Shown here one piece after another: positions 1 to 9,538 of a stretch of 64,000 bases of DNA. Origin of the DNA: an uncultured Bradyrhizobium sp. (lineage in GTDB: Bacteria; Pseudomonadota; Alphaproteobacteria; Rhizobiales; Xanthobacteraceae). The stretch covers positions 124,001-188,000 of the forward strand of contig NZ_CANSMR010000014.1 of the NCBI RefSeq assembly GCF_947648125.1, in the 5' to 3' direction. Position numbers and translations under genes: made by a program. Numbering within the stretch: position 1 is the first letter of the stretch; each line of letters starts with the position of its first letter. Below the pieces are notes generated by a model. The model did no database searches and was not told the DNA's origin. It was given only the letters and a program-made list of their open reading frames with translations.

Positions 1-89
1 AAATGGGGCAGATGATTTTCGCCTGCAGCCGCCGTGTTAGTCTCTCCTGCACTCAAGCGGCGAGCCAGCGCTCGCCACGGTCCTTTAGC

Positions 90-1499
90 GTGCACGAGAC
101 GCAGGTAACGACCAAGACCTGTCGTTATGCGATCGCTCTGTTCCTGGTCGCAGCGACGGCGGGAGTGGCGCCATCGGCATTCGGACAGCAGATGCCGGCA
201 CCGACATCCAGCCAGGCCCAGATCACACAAACATGGCCGGCTCCCGCTCACATTTTCGGAGACTGGGGAGGTCTACGCACCAAGCTCGAGGATCTCGGCG
301 TTACCTATTCCCTGACCTATACGTCGGAGAGCGTCTACAATGCGGTAGGCGGCTTGAGGCCCGGCGCCGACTATGCCCAGCAGATCGGATTCACGGCGAA
401 CGTCGACTGGGAGAAAGTCGCGGGCGTTCCGGGCCTCGTCACCCACACGTATCTGATCAACCGCGCCGGTCGCAACGCGAGCGCCGATTATGTCGGCGAC
501 ACCGTGCTCCAAGCCCAGGAAATCTTCGGCGCAGGGTTTGGTGTCGGCGCCAAGCTGGTTTGGTTCTACGGCGAAGAGAAGCTCTTCGACAACCGCGTCA
601 ACATCGCTTTCGGTCGCTTTGCGCCCGGCACGGATTACAACGCGTCGCCCTTCTATTGCACTTTCATGACGCTGACCATTTGCGGCCACAATCGCGGCTT
701 GACGGCCAATCAGGGCTTCGAAGACTGGCCGATGAACGTGTGGGGCGCCCGGGTCCGCGTGCGCCCCACGGAAGATACCTACGTGATGGTCGGAGCCTTC
801 CAGTCGCAGCCGTTTCCGACTACCGCTGAACCCTTCACCCAGGGCGGCCATAGTGGCTGGGACTGGACCTTGGAAGGCACTACCGGTGCCAGCTTTCCGG
901 TCGAAGTCGCCTATGAGCCGATCATTGGCAGGGACAAGATGCCTGGACACTACAAGCTCGGCTTCAACTGGGATACCTCCACCTATCCGGACAACTTCTT
1001 CGATGTGAATGGGCGGCCGCTTGCATTGACGGGTCTCCCAGGCTTTCCGCACCGAGGTCGCGCCCAGTTCTGGGCAGCCGCGGATCAGATGATCTTCAGG
1101 AATGGCCCGAACCCGAATGACGGGCTTATTCTGCTTGCCACCTTCGCGCATAACGAGTCCGACACGACATTGTTCAACAATTTTGCCTGGGCCGGCGTCA
1201 TCGATCGCGGCTTTTGGCCTGCGCGTCCGAGCGATCAAATCGCGTTCGGCTTCTCCTACTACGACGTCAGCAAGAAGCTAACGGACACCCAGCGCATTCA
1301 GGCGATGCTCGCCTCGCCGCTCGCCGGTGGAGCCCTGGGCGTGCAGCAATACGCCATGGTGTTGGAGGCCAACTACGGGATATCTCCCATACCCGGCCTT
1401 CTCATCCAGCCCGAGCTTGAATATTTCATCCGTCCCGGTGGCACGAATGCCGTTCGCAATGCTTTCCTGGTGGGGCTCAAGATCGCAGCGGACTTTTGA
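90..1499 (+). CDS. OprB-type carbohydrate-selective porin
   Basis: Outer-membrane beta-barrel porin of the OprB family, which passes sugars or other small polar solutes into the periplasm. After a hydrophobic signal segment (IALFLVAATAGVAPSAFG) the mature protein has the family opening (PAPAHIFGDWGGLRTKLEDLG) and many alternating aromatic beta-strands, ending in a terminal strand with a C-terminal Phe (LKIAADF), as expected for a barrel inserted by the BAM machinery. The frame is open from an ATG at base 3. A GTG at 90 gives a normal signal-peptide length (469 aa in all) and is preferred, but no strong ribosome site decides it. It is the only chromosomal-looking gene left of the accessory DNA. 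Substrate not predictable. Confidence 0.85.
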   Translation: MHETQVTTKTCRYAIALFLVAATAGVAPSAFGQQMPAPTSSQAQITQTWPAPAHIFGDWGGLRTKLEDLGVTYSLTYTSESVYNAVGGLRPGADYAQQIGFTANVDWEKVAGVPGLVTHTYLINRAGRNASADYVGDTVLQAQEIFGAGFGVGAKLVWFYGEEKLFDNRVNIAFGRFAPGTDYNASPFYCTFMTLTICGHNRGLTANQGFEDWPMNVWGARVRVRPTEDTYVMVGAFQSQPFPTTAEPFTQGGHSGWDWTLEGTTGASFPVEVAYEPIIGRDKMPGHYKLGFNWDTSTYPDNFFDVNGRPLALTGLPGFPHRGRAQFWAAADQMIFRNGPNPNDGLILLATFAHNESDTTLFNNFAWAGVIDRGFWPARPSDQIAFGFSYYDVSKKLTDTQRIQAMLASPLAGGALGVQQYAMVLEANYGISPIPGLLIQPELEYFIRPGGTNAVRNAFLVGLKIAADF

Positions 1500-1973
1500 T
1501 CGCCGGCGTGGCCGCGCCACGCGTAGCCCGAAGGGCGAAGTGTGGCGGAGAGAGTGTCAGAATACGGATATATCACCCTCGGCTGCACACGTTCGTCGAT
1601 GTTCAAGAAACACCCGCACCATAGGCGCTAGCTGTGCGCCAGACACCACGCGCGTCCATGCCAATTCGCGTGCAGCCCGTTCGAAAATATGGGCCGGAGT
1701 ATGGACAAAAACGTTCGACGGAAAATTGAGTTCGCTTACCCGTGAAAAGACTGAACCTGAAATTTCCGTGTGTGCAACTATAAGTTTTCAAATACGTTTT
1801 CTTCTCGCTTTGAGAGAGGCGCTTCAAGGCGTTTTCCGGTTCGGGGACCAAGACATCTGCCCGCATCTCGAACTGTCCAGCCAAGTGCCGGTTGCTGGCA
1901 TGCCGGTTTCCTGTTGTTTTGGACTCACTTATTGATTGGGGAAGATACCTGTCCGGAACCGGGGATACACCAT
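1500..1973. other. Intergenic left boundary of the accessory region
   Basis: No convincing gene in this 474-bp stretch. It contains a 14-bp sequence identical to one near 26.36 kb (1543-1556) that resembles the 3' end of a tRNA-Ser read on the minus strand. It also contains a 23-bp segment (1684-1706) that matches 26281-26303 at 19 of 23 positions. Both fit the left junction of an integrated island. Confidence 0.4.
1543..1556 (-). repeat. Candidate island attachment repeat, left copy
   Basis: TGGCGGAGAGAGTG is repeated exactly at 26358-26371 in the same orientation. Its reverse complement, CACTCTCTCCGCCA, has the form of a tRNA-Ser acceptor 3' strand plus CCA. No full tRNA is present at either copy, so this would be a fragment left by site-specific integration at a tRNA gene. 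That reading is inference. The repeat is short and could be chance in GC-rich DNA. Confidence 0.35.
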
Positions 1974-3743
1974 ATGAGGACGCGAAGGGAGATTGCGGAC
2001 TGGCTGGCTGCAATCGCTCGCGCCGAGTTCGAGCGGCAGCGCGGGCAAGTCGCTGAACTTTCGCCGGAAGCCCAGACAGGACTCCTCGTGGAAGCTTGCC
2101 GGGTGATCGACCTCCATCACGTCATTCATCTCATGTCGAACAAGCCCGAATTGGGCCTATCGCATTTCGATTTCGCGGTAATGTTGCGAGGATGGAACCC
2201 CCTTGCTTCATTGCTTCTGCCGTGCATCGGGAAGATGCACGGCGTTCCACTCAGTGAGAGCACCGCGGATTCCAGGGAAAGAGTCCTCGGCATTCTGATG
2301 AATCTAGGAAGAGCCTCGCTTCTGAGAGAGAGCGCGGAAATGCTTCGCCACGGCATGGCAGAGTGTACCGCTGATGTCAGCACGATAACATTTCGCATGA
2401 GCGAACGTTGTTCCATGGATCACTTTTTGGATCGGATCGAAGCCGACAAGCTAAGAAACCTTGAAGATGCCATGCCGGGAGAGAACGTATTCAAGGAAAC
2501 GGTTCGAAAAACGAGTGTTGAAAACCTCGACGAGCGAATTCGCGAGCTAGTGTATCCGTGGCGTCCCAACAACAACGTGACAATGACAGGCTACGACGCT
2601 GCGCCCGATATCGATTTGCACTTCTTCGCACTGGTCGCGAAAAATGCACGCGACTGGATTGATGAAGCCGGCATCCACGATGACACAGTTCTGGGCAATA
2701 TCACCGGTAAAGACCTTCGCGCCGTCGTCTTCCTGGTGATGAGTTTTCATCTTAAGCATATCCACTTTGTGGATGTCGCGAAAAGCGCGTTTCCCGAAAT
2801 CAACTATGCAATGAGCCTCACGATCTGGAAGCCCCGGGAAGAATTGATCCGGTCGGTCGTAGCTGTAACTGGGATGGAAGAGACCACAGCGGCGGCTGCG
2901 ATCGACATGGCCACGATTCAATCGGGACAGGAATCTTACTTCGAGCAGGAAGTGACTCCCATGCTTCCAATGCTGATCAAGATATCTGAAAACTATCTCT
3001 TGGCCCCCGTCAGCAGCATTTTCCGTAACCCTTTCCTCGGGATCAGAATGATCCACGAAAAATTCGACAAGAGAGCCACGGACAATTTGCGAAAGCATCG
3101 CGAAGACTGGATGATCTCGGAGCTCTACAATTTGTTTCTCGGCCTGCGGTACCTGCAGATGGAAGGTCCGACCCGGCTCCGATATGGCAGGAAGACAGTA
3201 ACCGATATCGATGCTGCTGTATTCGATACGCTGACGGGGGAGTTGGCACTGTTCCAGCTGAAATGGCAGGACTTCAGCTCGAACGATGTTGCTAAACAGC
3301 GCAGCCGGGCCAGAAACTTCGTCGAGAAGGTCGACGCTTGGGCGAAGGGAGTGCAAGACTGGATCGCGGCGTCCGGCGCCACCAGCCTGCTGGCAACGCT
3401 TCGCTTACGACCGGCAAAGGCGATGTCGCAAGTGCGTCTCTTCGCGATTGGACGTTCGGCAGCGCGCTTCCAGAGCTACGGCTTTGAGCCGCAGGAAAAG
3501 GCCGTGGCTTCGGCGACGTGGCGTCAGTTCGTGCGGCTGCGCTACCAGATTGGCCCTGCGGACAACGTATTGCGCGACCTTCACGACGCTATTCGGAAGG
3601 AAAGCACGGTTCCGCTGGAGTTGAAGCCCCTCCGGCAAGAATTCGTGTTCAAGGAGCACACCATCGTGTTCGAAAACCTGTTCAACGAATACGATGATGA
3701 AGGCGACGCTGCTTCAAGGAACCTTGGCTGGCAGCATGGTTGA
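1974..3743 (+). CDS. Large protein with PD-(D/E)XK nuclease-like C-terminal domain
   Basis: About 589 aa from the ATG at 1974. The frame is open from 1770, but the upstream part is low quality. I do not recognise the family as a whole. The region around residues 375-435 looks like a PD-(D/E)XK nuclease core: an acidic helix (DWMISELYNL), then TDIDAAVFD, then a beta strand ending ELALFQLKWQ. This gives the D...QxK arrangement used by Mrr-like enzymes, where Q replaces the E of ExK. The N-terminal 370 residues are mostly helical with no recognised motif. It faces the DISARM-like operon tail to tail, 101 bp from the DrmB-like gene, so it may be an accessory nuclease of that system or a separate restriction gene. 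Catalysis is inferred from the motif only. Confidence 0.55.
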   Translation: MRTRREIADWLAAIARAEFERQRGQVAELSPEAQTGLLVEACRVIDLHHVIHLMSNKPELGLSHFDFAVMLRGWNPLASLLLPCIGKMHGVPLSESTADSRERVLGILMNLGRASLLRESAEMLRHGMAECTADVSTITFRMSERCSMDHFLDRIEADKLRNLEDAMPGENVFKETVRKTSVENLDERIRELVYPWRPNNNVTMTGYDAAPDIDLHFFALVAKNARDWIDEAGIHDDTVLGNITGKDLRAVVFLVMSFHLKHIHFVDVAKSAFPEINYAMSLTIWKPREELIRSVVAVTGMEETTAAAAIDMATIQSGQESYFEQEVTPMLPMLIKISENYLLAPVSSIFRNPFLGIRMIHEKFDKRATDNLRKHREDWMISELYNLFLGLRYLQMEGPTRLRYGRKTVTDIDAAVFDTLTGELALFQLKWQDFSSNDVAKQRSRARNFVEKVDAWAKGVQDWIAASGATSLLATLRLRPAKAMSQVRLFAIGRSAARFQSYGFEPQEKAVASATWRQFVRLRYQIGPADNVLRDLHDAIRKESTVPLELKPLRQEFVFKEHTIVFENLFNEYDDEGDAASRNLGWQHG

Positions 3744-3844
3744 AGATATGAGAAGGAGATCAGCCGCAGTTCGAGAGAGCCCATAATTCGCCTGGATCGT
3801 ATTTGTCCGGGGGCGAGGCAGGTGCATTGCGCCGTTCCACTACC

Positions 3845-5815
3845 TCATCCCAACGTATAACTTTCCTCAAGCAGTTCGGACATGAACCCGCTCTGGCGTG
3901 AAACCGGCGTTCCTACGACAACGGCTCGGTCCAACCCGTGATTAATAGTCTCGCACGATGTTTCCGGGAGGAGGGTGCAAGCGTGGCATGCCGCGAGATT
4001 GGCTTGCTTGGAGCCTTGGCCGCCCAAGTGTTCGGAGCATATCGGGTCCGCTGAACACCACGATGCGCGGCTCAGCGCACGTTGCATGGTCGGACCAAAT
4101 AGTTCAGGGCGCCCCAACCTAACCAATCCACCCAACGTACCTTCAGAGTCCCCGGCGGCAGTATAGATGAGAAAGCCTGCCATTGGCGCGCTTGGGTCGG
4201 AAGACACGTAAAGGCGCTCGCGCAGCGCAGCAGTGCTGTATCCGCAGTCAAAAATGAGCTGGTTGATAAGAATGTGGGCCAGGCTATGGACAAGCAAATA
4301 CCGGGAAGCCCAATCTCGATTGGCTGCTTCCAAAGGCGGGAGAGTCTGAGGAATACCGCCCAAGCGTGCAATAAAGCCATCATCCAGCCGACCTCTCAGC
4401 CACACAGCATTTTCTAACTGCCATTTCTCTATCCGCGCTTCGTTTAGCTCGACATACAGACCTTCTCCAAACACCACGGCAGCCGGAAGCCAACGTTCCT
4501 GTGCTTGAACTGGAGGTGATCGAAAGAGCTGAAGCATCGCGGAGTTTGGCATATTCTCAAGGGGTGCGTTGCTTTGCTTCAAGCGGTCGAAGCCAAAGAA
4601 GGCGCGCGTCTCTCGCAAGCGCTCCACAAGGTTCACCCTCCCGATCCATGGGGCGAGCTCTACTGGCACCTTAGCCATTCTGACTCGTAAATCGGGTACA
4701 AGATCGGGATCGTCCAATTCATTCCTTATGACATTGAATTCGGACCTGCGGAACTGAAGCAATTCCGACTCAGCAGCAGTTGGCACCGCCGCACCCGAAG
4801 GAATCGTCGCTGATTGGGGAGAAAACAAACTCGCCAAGGCAGCCTTTACCTGGCCAAGCTCACTCGATAGCCCGCAAATACGCGACAACTCCGATTGAAT
4901 GTATGCTGCCGCCGACTCTTCGCCGGATATATTCCATATTGTTCGAGCTACACCGAGGGATCCCTCTACAGACCGTGTGATTTCGTTTCGCATTCTTGTG
5001 ATCGAATCATCCTCAACTTGGAGATCAGGCAGCGCGATCGCCGAAATAGTTCGAGGAAAATAGATGTTGGTTTGATTGATAAGGGCTCCAACCAACGGCT
5101 CATTGCAGTTCGCCATGTTAGCGCCCTCCCCCAACCACGGCCGATCGCCTGGACAGCGGATGCCTGCTTTCTGAAAGGCACTTTGCTCCCCGTTTTCAAC
5201 ATCAGGCATAACCGTCGTTCCGGAGAGATTGCGGCCTCGTCTGCCTGTAGATTTATCGGGACATGACTGGCAGGCAATGTGGATACTGCTCAATTCAGAA
5301 CCACCGCGATCAGTCAAAACTAGCTGGTCGTCACTGCTGCACTGACAACCGATCCACTCCTTCCAAGGAAATTCGCAGAGATGGCCCGCCGTGCAAACCG
5401 AGATGAAGCGGACTGGCTGCCAGCGACCGCCCCCCGGAGGTCTATCCACCCTCGTCGTTTGCAAGTTAAATCGCCTCATCTGGCCGGTCCGAGTGTGCCG
5501 ATACCACCTCGGAAAACGCTGGGCGGGGACATTGAGAAGGGCGTTAGGCGGTGCCGTGTCGCCTTTACGCACAATTCGAAAATCCGGTGGCAAGCAAAAT
5601 CGATCGACGCCCAACAACGCTGAAAGCCGTGGCTCGAAACGCTCAAATTCGATCCGATCCGAGCAAGGGATCATTTTTCCCTCGGTCTGATCCCACCGCT
5701 TGAACCAATGATCGAGACCCGCAACAACCTGTGGTACGCCGTCGCGATCCGTATAGATGCTGCCGGGGCCGAAGGGGGCAATCAATTGACCAATACGGAC
5801 CTGCTTGTTTCCCAT
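3845..5815 (-). CDS. drmB: DrmB-like protein (DUF1998) of a DISARM-related system
   Basis: 656 aa, with the features of DISARM DrmB. The N-terminus (QLIAPFGPGSIYTDRDGVP) is the typical start of these proteins. A cysteine-rich segment at about residues 135-180 (CTAGHLCEFPW, CQC, CQSCPD) would bind zinc. The C-terminal DUF1998 region at about 510-640 carries the His-containing helix LVHSLAHILINQLIF and a final cysteine cluster (CSADPICSEH, ACHACTLLPETSC). DrmB works with the DrmA helicase, forming a complex that recognises invading DNA and may help discriminate self from phage DNA. It is the last gene of the minus-strand operon, 62 bp after the DrmA-like gene. Assignment to the DrmB/MrfA-type DUF1998 family is secure; membership of classical DISARM is less so because drmC is absent. 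Confidence 0.85.
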   Translation of the reverse strand: MGNKQVRIGQLIAPFGPGSIYTDRDGVPQVVAGLDHWFKRWDQTEGKMIPCSDRIEFERFEPRLSALLGVDRFCLPPDFRIVRKGDTAPPNALLNVPAQRFPRWYRHTRTGQMRRFNLQTTRVDRPPGGGRWQPVRFISVCTAGHLCEFPWKEWIGCQCSSDDQLVLTDRGGSELSSIHIACQSCPDKSTGRRGRNLSGTTVMPDVENGEQSAFQKAGIRCPGDRPWLGEGANMANCNEPLVGALINQTNIYFPRTISAIALPDLQVEDDSITRMRNEITRSVEGSLGVARTIWNISGEESAAAYIQSELSRICGLSSELGQVKAALASLFSPQSATIPSGAAVPTAAESELLQFRRSEFNVIRNELDDPDLVPDLRVRMAKVPVELAPWIGRVNLVERLRETRAFFGFDRLKQSNAPLENMPNSAMLQLFRSPPVQAQERWLPAAVVFGEGLYVELNEARIEKWQLENAVWLRGRLDDGFIARLGGIPQTLPPLEAANRDWASRYLLVHSLAHILINQLIFDCGYSTAALRERLYVSSDPSAPMAGFLIYTAAGDSEGTLGGLVRLGRPELFGPTMQRALSRASWCSADPICSEHLGGQGSKQANLAACHACTLLPETSCETINHGLDRAVVVGTPVSRQSGFMSELLEESYTLG

Positions 5816-5877
5816 TTTGTGGCCCCAGAAGTTGCAACTAAGGTTGTTGAATTCGTTTCAGAACGATGGCTCGATGG

Positions 5878-8800
5878 TCAGGGTGCGGTATCGTAGCCCT
5901 GAGTAATGGTAAGCTCGGCGCTGCGCTCTACTTGTCGCATGCTGCTGGGAACAACCACGCCTCGTCTTTCCTGTTGTTTAGTGGCGAACTGCCCGGGCCA
6001 CAGCATGAGATATTCCCCATCCACACGCTGAGGAAACTTCTCCCATTCCTGCGGATTTAACCCCCATTTGGATATCAATTCGTCGCGCACTCGCTTCAAG
6101 CTGGCAAGCGATTGGACCTGATCCTCAGGCGGCTGAATGATCAGACAACGATCACAGAGCAATTGATAAGCCGACTCCACCGCCGTGGCATATGCCTGAT
6201 AATTGAAAACGGGAGCTGAACTCTGCTGTCGAGCCCACGCAAGCAATACCCCCGAAAGGCCGCGCTGGATCGCCGACGTCGCAAATGGAGTAGTTGTATT
6301 CGGCTCAACACGCTCATATAGCCTGCGATGATAGCTATGGAATTGCTCATAGTGAGACCGATCGCGACTCTTCGAAGGGTTGTAGATCATGAGGACAAGC
6401 CCTGCTCGATCCCACCAGCGGCGACCCACCCGCCCTGTCACCTGAATGTACGAGGCAGTGCTCTTTGGCTGACCCACCACCCCCATCAACGAAAGGCGAT
6501 CAATATCCACCCCGACTTCGATGATATTTGACGCCAAGCACGCATCCAGATTGCCTCGAACCGAGCTCTCATCGTACTGCGTCGACAGTCGATCCATCAT
6601 GCTTACAATCTCAGCCTGAGACAACCGACTGGTCAGTTCCTCAATAATCTTCAATTGACGCCTGTCATCCTGCGCAAAGCCCTCCCGATTGAAAATAAAT
6701 TTGAGTCTGGAGCGAATGTCCGAGTCAAATAGAGTTCTCGCACCGCCCAGCTCGCGAATGCTGTTGTAGAAGGCGAGTAAAGTCCACCATGCGTCACGAC
6801 GACTTGGGGTGAACGACCACGGACGAAAAAGAGCGGATGAAAATGTACGAACCTGTGTGGTCAGGACCGAACCGTAGTCATTGGCATGAATACCCAGATA
6901 GAGGCGCCCAGAACGCAGATTGCCCTTATCGTCACGGGCGTATTTGCCAAAGAAGGAATCGCCCATCGAGAGGCCGGGCGTCGGGAATAGGTGCGTCTCT
7001 GTTCGCGCGTAGAGTGCCCTGACTTGGTCGGCAGCTCCGCGTATCGTGGCAGTAGAAGCAATAACCTTAGGTTTGACGGTGACGCCGTTCAGCTCCGCGG
7101 AGCACAATTTTTCGATGACGCCTTCGTAAAGTGCGTACATCGTCCCGAGCGGTCCGGATATCAGATGAAGTTCGTCCTGGATAATAAGCCCTGGTGGCAT
7201 CGATACCCGGCGGGACTTGGAGTCGACGATACGACTGCCAAACAGAGCGCTCGCTTCAGGTCGATAAGCTATGATTGCAAGTTTATCAGCTGTTGAAATT
7301 ATGATTGAAGGCGGGTTCAGATAGATTCGCTCGTCAATCACATCGACCGGAAGCCAAGTGTCCGGATTCTCCTGCCCGAATTCGCACTTGCCGTCAGAAC
7401 ACAACAGGAGTGGCTCGTTGAGCCGTTCCTGAATTCCACAAGTCCGCACTGCTGCCCATTGGGAATCTGTAAGCGCACGCGGCTTGCTCCCATTATAGCG
7501 GCCAATTTCAGCGCGACACCACGGGCATTCGGTCAGAACCAGCGGATTTCCTTCGGTGTCTCCGTTGCGGAACTTGCGTAGGGCTATCTTCGCATCTCTG
7601 ACCTTGTTTGGGGATCCATCTGATCCGATCCAAAGCCCCAGCGAAAAGCGGTGTCCCGGGATATTTCCGTCGAGATGCTTAGAAGGATTTCGTCGCAAAT
7701 ACTCCATCGAGCATATGAGGCTAGCGGCTCGTTGGAACTGCTGGGTGGTAAGCATTCGGAGCGTATAGCGCATGAGAACATTGGTACCGTCACGCCGTGG
7801 TCCAGTGTCGCCTTCCATCAGCAATCGTTCGTGGAACATGTAGAAAGCCATTACGCCGAGATATGCCTCGGTCTTGCCTCCACCAGTTGGGAACCATATG
7901 AGATCAACGATATTGCGATCTGAAGATTGACCATCCCGCACGCCGTGCAAGGACATCAAAAGAAAGGCTATTTGAAACGCTCGCCAAGAACCTACCCGGT
8001 CTGGGTTCTCGAGATTTCCTTCGTAGATTTCGGATGGTGATTGATACCCACCGGACGGCACAACCCGACGATTCGCCGCATCCCAAGTCAATGGTCGACG
8101 ATTTACCTGCTTTGTTCCGATCTGCTGCAGGAGCATCGCAAGATTGGCAAGCCGAAAGGCCCGTCGAACACGAGCATCGCTGCGAAGCAGCGTTACGCCA
8201 TCGGTGATCCGCTTCAGGCACCGGTCGCAGGCATCTAGGTGACGGGCCGCGACAGCCGCAAAGGTACCATCAAGACCCGTTGCTTCTTGGCGTTTTCTTT
8301 TTATCCAATCACCATATCCCAAAATAATCTTATCGACCGATTGCCATCCTTCGCCAGTGCCGTCCTCTGTCAGATTTGCTAGCGATCGCATTGAAAGCTT
8401 TACGGGCTCGCCATCAACCTCGATATCTGGCGTCATGCTCGGAAGCTCAACGGAGGGCATCACGTCAGCAAAAATTGTCTTTGGGGTGGTCCCAAGGTCA
8501 GACTCCCATCCTGCGGCACATCCGTGCCCGATGGCCCAAGTAGCTGATTCACGATAAAGCAAGGCCAGCGATTGCTCTTCTGTATCCAGCTTGGAGAACG
8601 GGCGTTCGCTTTCCGGGTACCGGACCAACTCACCGTCCAGAATTTCGACATCAAAATGAGTTTGGTAGAGAATCTGCTCGCGGGGCTCTCGAGTGCCGTC
8701 AACGATGGTGGAGTTTCGCAGCACAACTGTGAGCAAAAAATAATCGGCTTCACCACGAAGACGGCGCGGGAAGATTTCAATCCGGAGCGATATTGGCGAT

Positions 8801-9534
8801 CCGGACGGCATCGTCAGGTCTCTCCGCACAACGCTTCCGGAGAGAAGGTCCGCACGGTCGATCAAAACCTCGCAGTCAGGAAGAACTGCCGGTAGTCTTC
8901 TCCAGATCGGAGCCTCTCTCGTACCACCGTCGCCATCCGTTGTCCGATGCGTGCATAGCTCATATCGCCCATTCAACGATATCGCCGGGGCCCCCACGAA
9001 TTGCCAGGAGAACTTTCGCTTCAACGGCAGGCGCACTGCAACTTGGCCCTGCGAACCCAAACGCGCACAAAAAGATAACCCTAGTGACGATGGGTGACGA
9101 GCATCCGGGCTGGTGACCTCAAAATCGTCCTGTGGTCCGACGCCTCCGTCCACACTCTCGCCTTCCGATTCTTCCACTTCGTCATCTTCATCTGCACCGG
9201 CCGCGTCCTGAGCGGTCTCTTCCTTGGCGTCTGCTTCCGCGCCGATCGTATCACCTGACTGCAACGCGGCTTCGTCTGGGGCATCAGGCACGACCCCTGC
9301 TGGGTGGAGAAGACCTGCACCGTATTTTCGGTGGGGTGTTTCTCGTTGAAAATATAGAACCTCTTCCAGACTTGAGTCCGCCGCTGGACGCCAAGCCATG
9401 GGGCCTGAACGTCGCTGGTCGGGATCAACGAAGTCTCGGCCGACGAACGCGATGACGGCAGGATCCTTGAGCGATTGACCGGGGCCCACAACCTCCCCTC
9501 TAAGCCAAGCGATTAGTTCGGATCGTTCGCTCAT
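5878..9534 (-). CDS. drmA: DrmA-like superfamily 2 helicase of a DISARM-related system
   Basis: 1218 aa, close to the usual size of DrmA. The N-terminal part contains a very acidic linker at about residues 95-135. Helicase motifs follow in order: Walker A WFPTGGGKTEAY at about 548, a cysteine group at about 670-715 (CPWC ... CSDGKCEFG), motif II DELH at about 788, and the C-terminal RecA-like lobe with ASNIIEVGVDIDRLSLM and QVTGRVGRR at about 1010-1040. This is the YprA/MrfA-related layout shared by DISARM and Dpd helicases. In DISARM, DrmA with DrmB loads on unmodified phage DNA. It starts 4 bp after the NERD-helicase gene, so the two are almost certainly co-transcribed. Family call is strong; DNA specificity is unknown. 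Confidence 0.9.
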   Translation of the reverse strand: MSERSELIAWLRGEVVGPGQSLKDPAVIAFVGRDFVDPDQRRSGPMAWRPAADSSLEEVLYFQRETPHRKYGAGLLHPAGVVPDAPDEAALQSGDTIGAEADAKEETAQDAAGADEDDEVEESEGESVDGGVGPQDDFEVTSPDARHPSSLGLSFCARLGSQGQVAVRLPLKRKFSWQFVGAPAISLNGRYELCTHRTTDGDGGTREAPIWRRLPAVLPDCEVLIDRADLLSGSVVRRDLTMPSGSPISLRIEIFPRRLRGEADYFLLTVVLRNSTIVDGTREPREQILYQTHFDVEILDGELVRYPESERPFSKLDTEEQSLALLYRESATWAIGHGCAAGWESDLGTTPKTIFADVMPSVELPSMTPDIEVDGEPVKLSMRSLANLTEDGTGEGWQSVDKIILGYGDWIKRKRQEATGLDGTFAAVAARHLDACDRCLKRITDGVTLLRSDARVRRAFRLANLAMLLQQIGTKQVNRRPLTWDAANRRVVPSGGYQSPSEIYEGNLENPDRVGSWRAFQIAFLLMSLHGVRDGQSSDRNIVDLIWFPTGGGKTEAYLGVMAFYMFHERLLMEGDTGPRRDGTNVLMRYTLRMLTTQQFQRAASLICSMEYLRRNPSKHLDGNIPGHRFSLGLWIGSDGSPNKVRDAKIALRKFRNGDTEGNPLVLTECPWCRAEIGRYNGSKPRALTDSQWAAVRTCGIQERLNEPLLLCSDGKCEFGQENPDTWLPVDVIDERIYLNPPSIIISTADKLAIIAYRPEASALFGSRIVDSKSRRVSMPPGLIIQDELHLISGPLGTMYALYEGVIEKLCSAELNGVTVKPKVIASTATIRGAADQVRALYARTETHLFPTPGLSMGDSFFGKYARDDKGNLRSGRLYLGIHANDYGSVLTTQVRTFSSALFRPWSFTPSRRDAWWTLLAFYNSIRELGGARTLFDSDIRSRLKFIFNREGFAQDDRRQLKIIEELTSRLSQAEIVSMMDRLSTQYDESSVRGNLDACLASNIIEVGVDIDRLSLMGVVGQPKSTASYIQVTGRVGRRWWDRAGLVLMIYNPSKSRDRSHYEQFHSYHRRLYERVEPNTTTPFATSAIQRGLSGVLLAWARQQSSAPVFNYQAYATAVESAYQLLCDRCLIIQPPEDQVQSLASLKRVRDELISKWGLNPQEWEKFPQRVDGEYLMLWPGQFATKQQERRGVVVPSSMRQVERSAELTITQGYDTAP

Positions 9535-9538
9535 CTGG

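Noticed and set aside
273-1238. Long minus-strand open frame inside the porin gene
   Set aside because: A shadow of the OprB coding sequence caused by high GC; no protein character.
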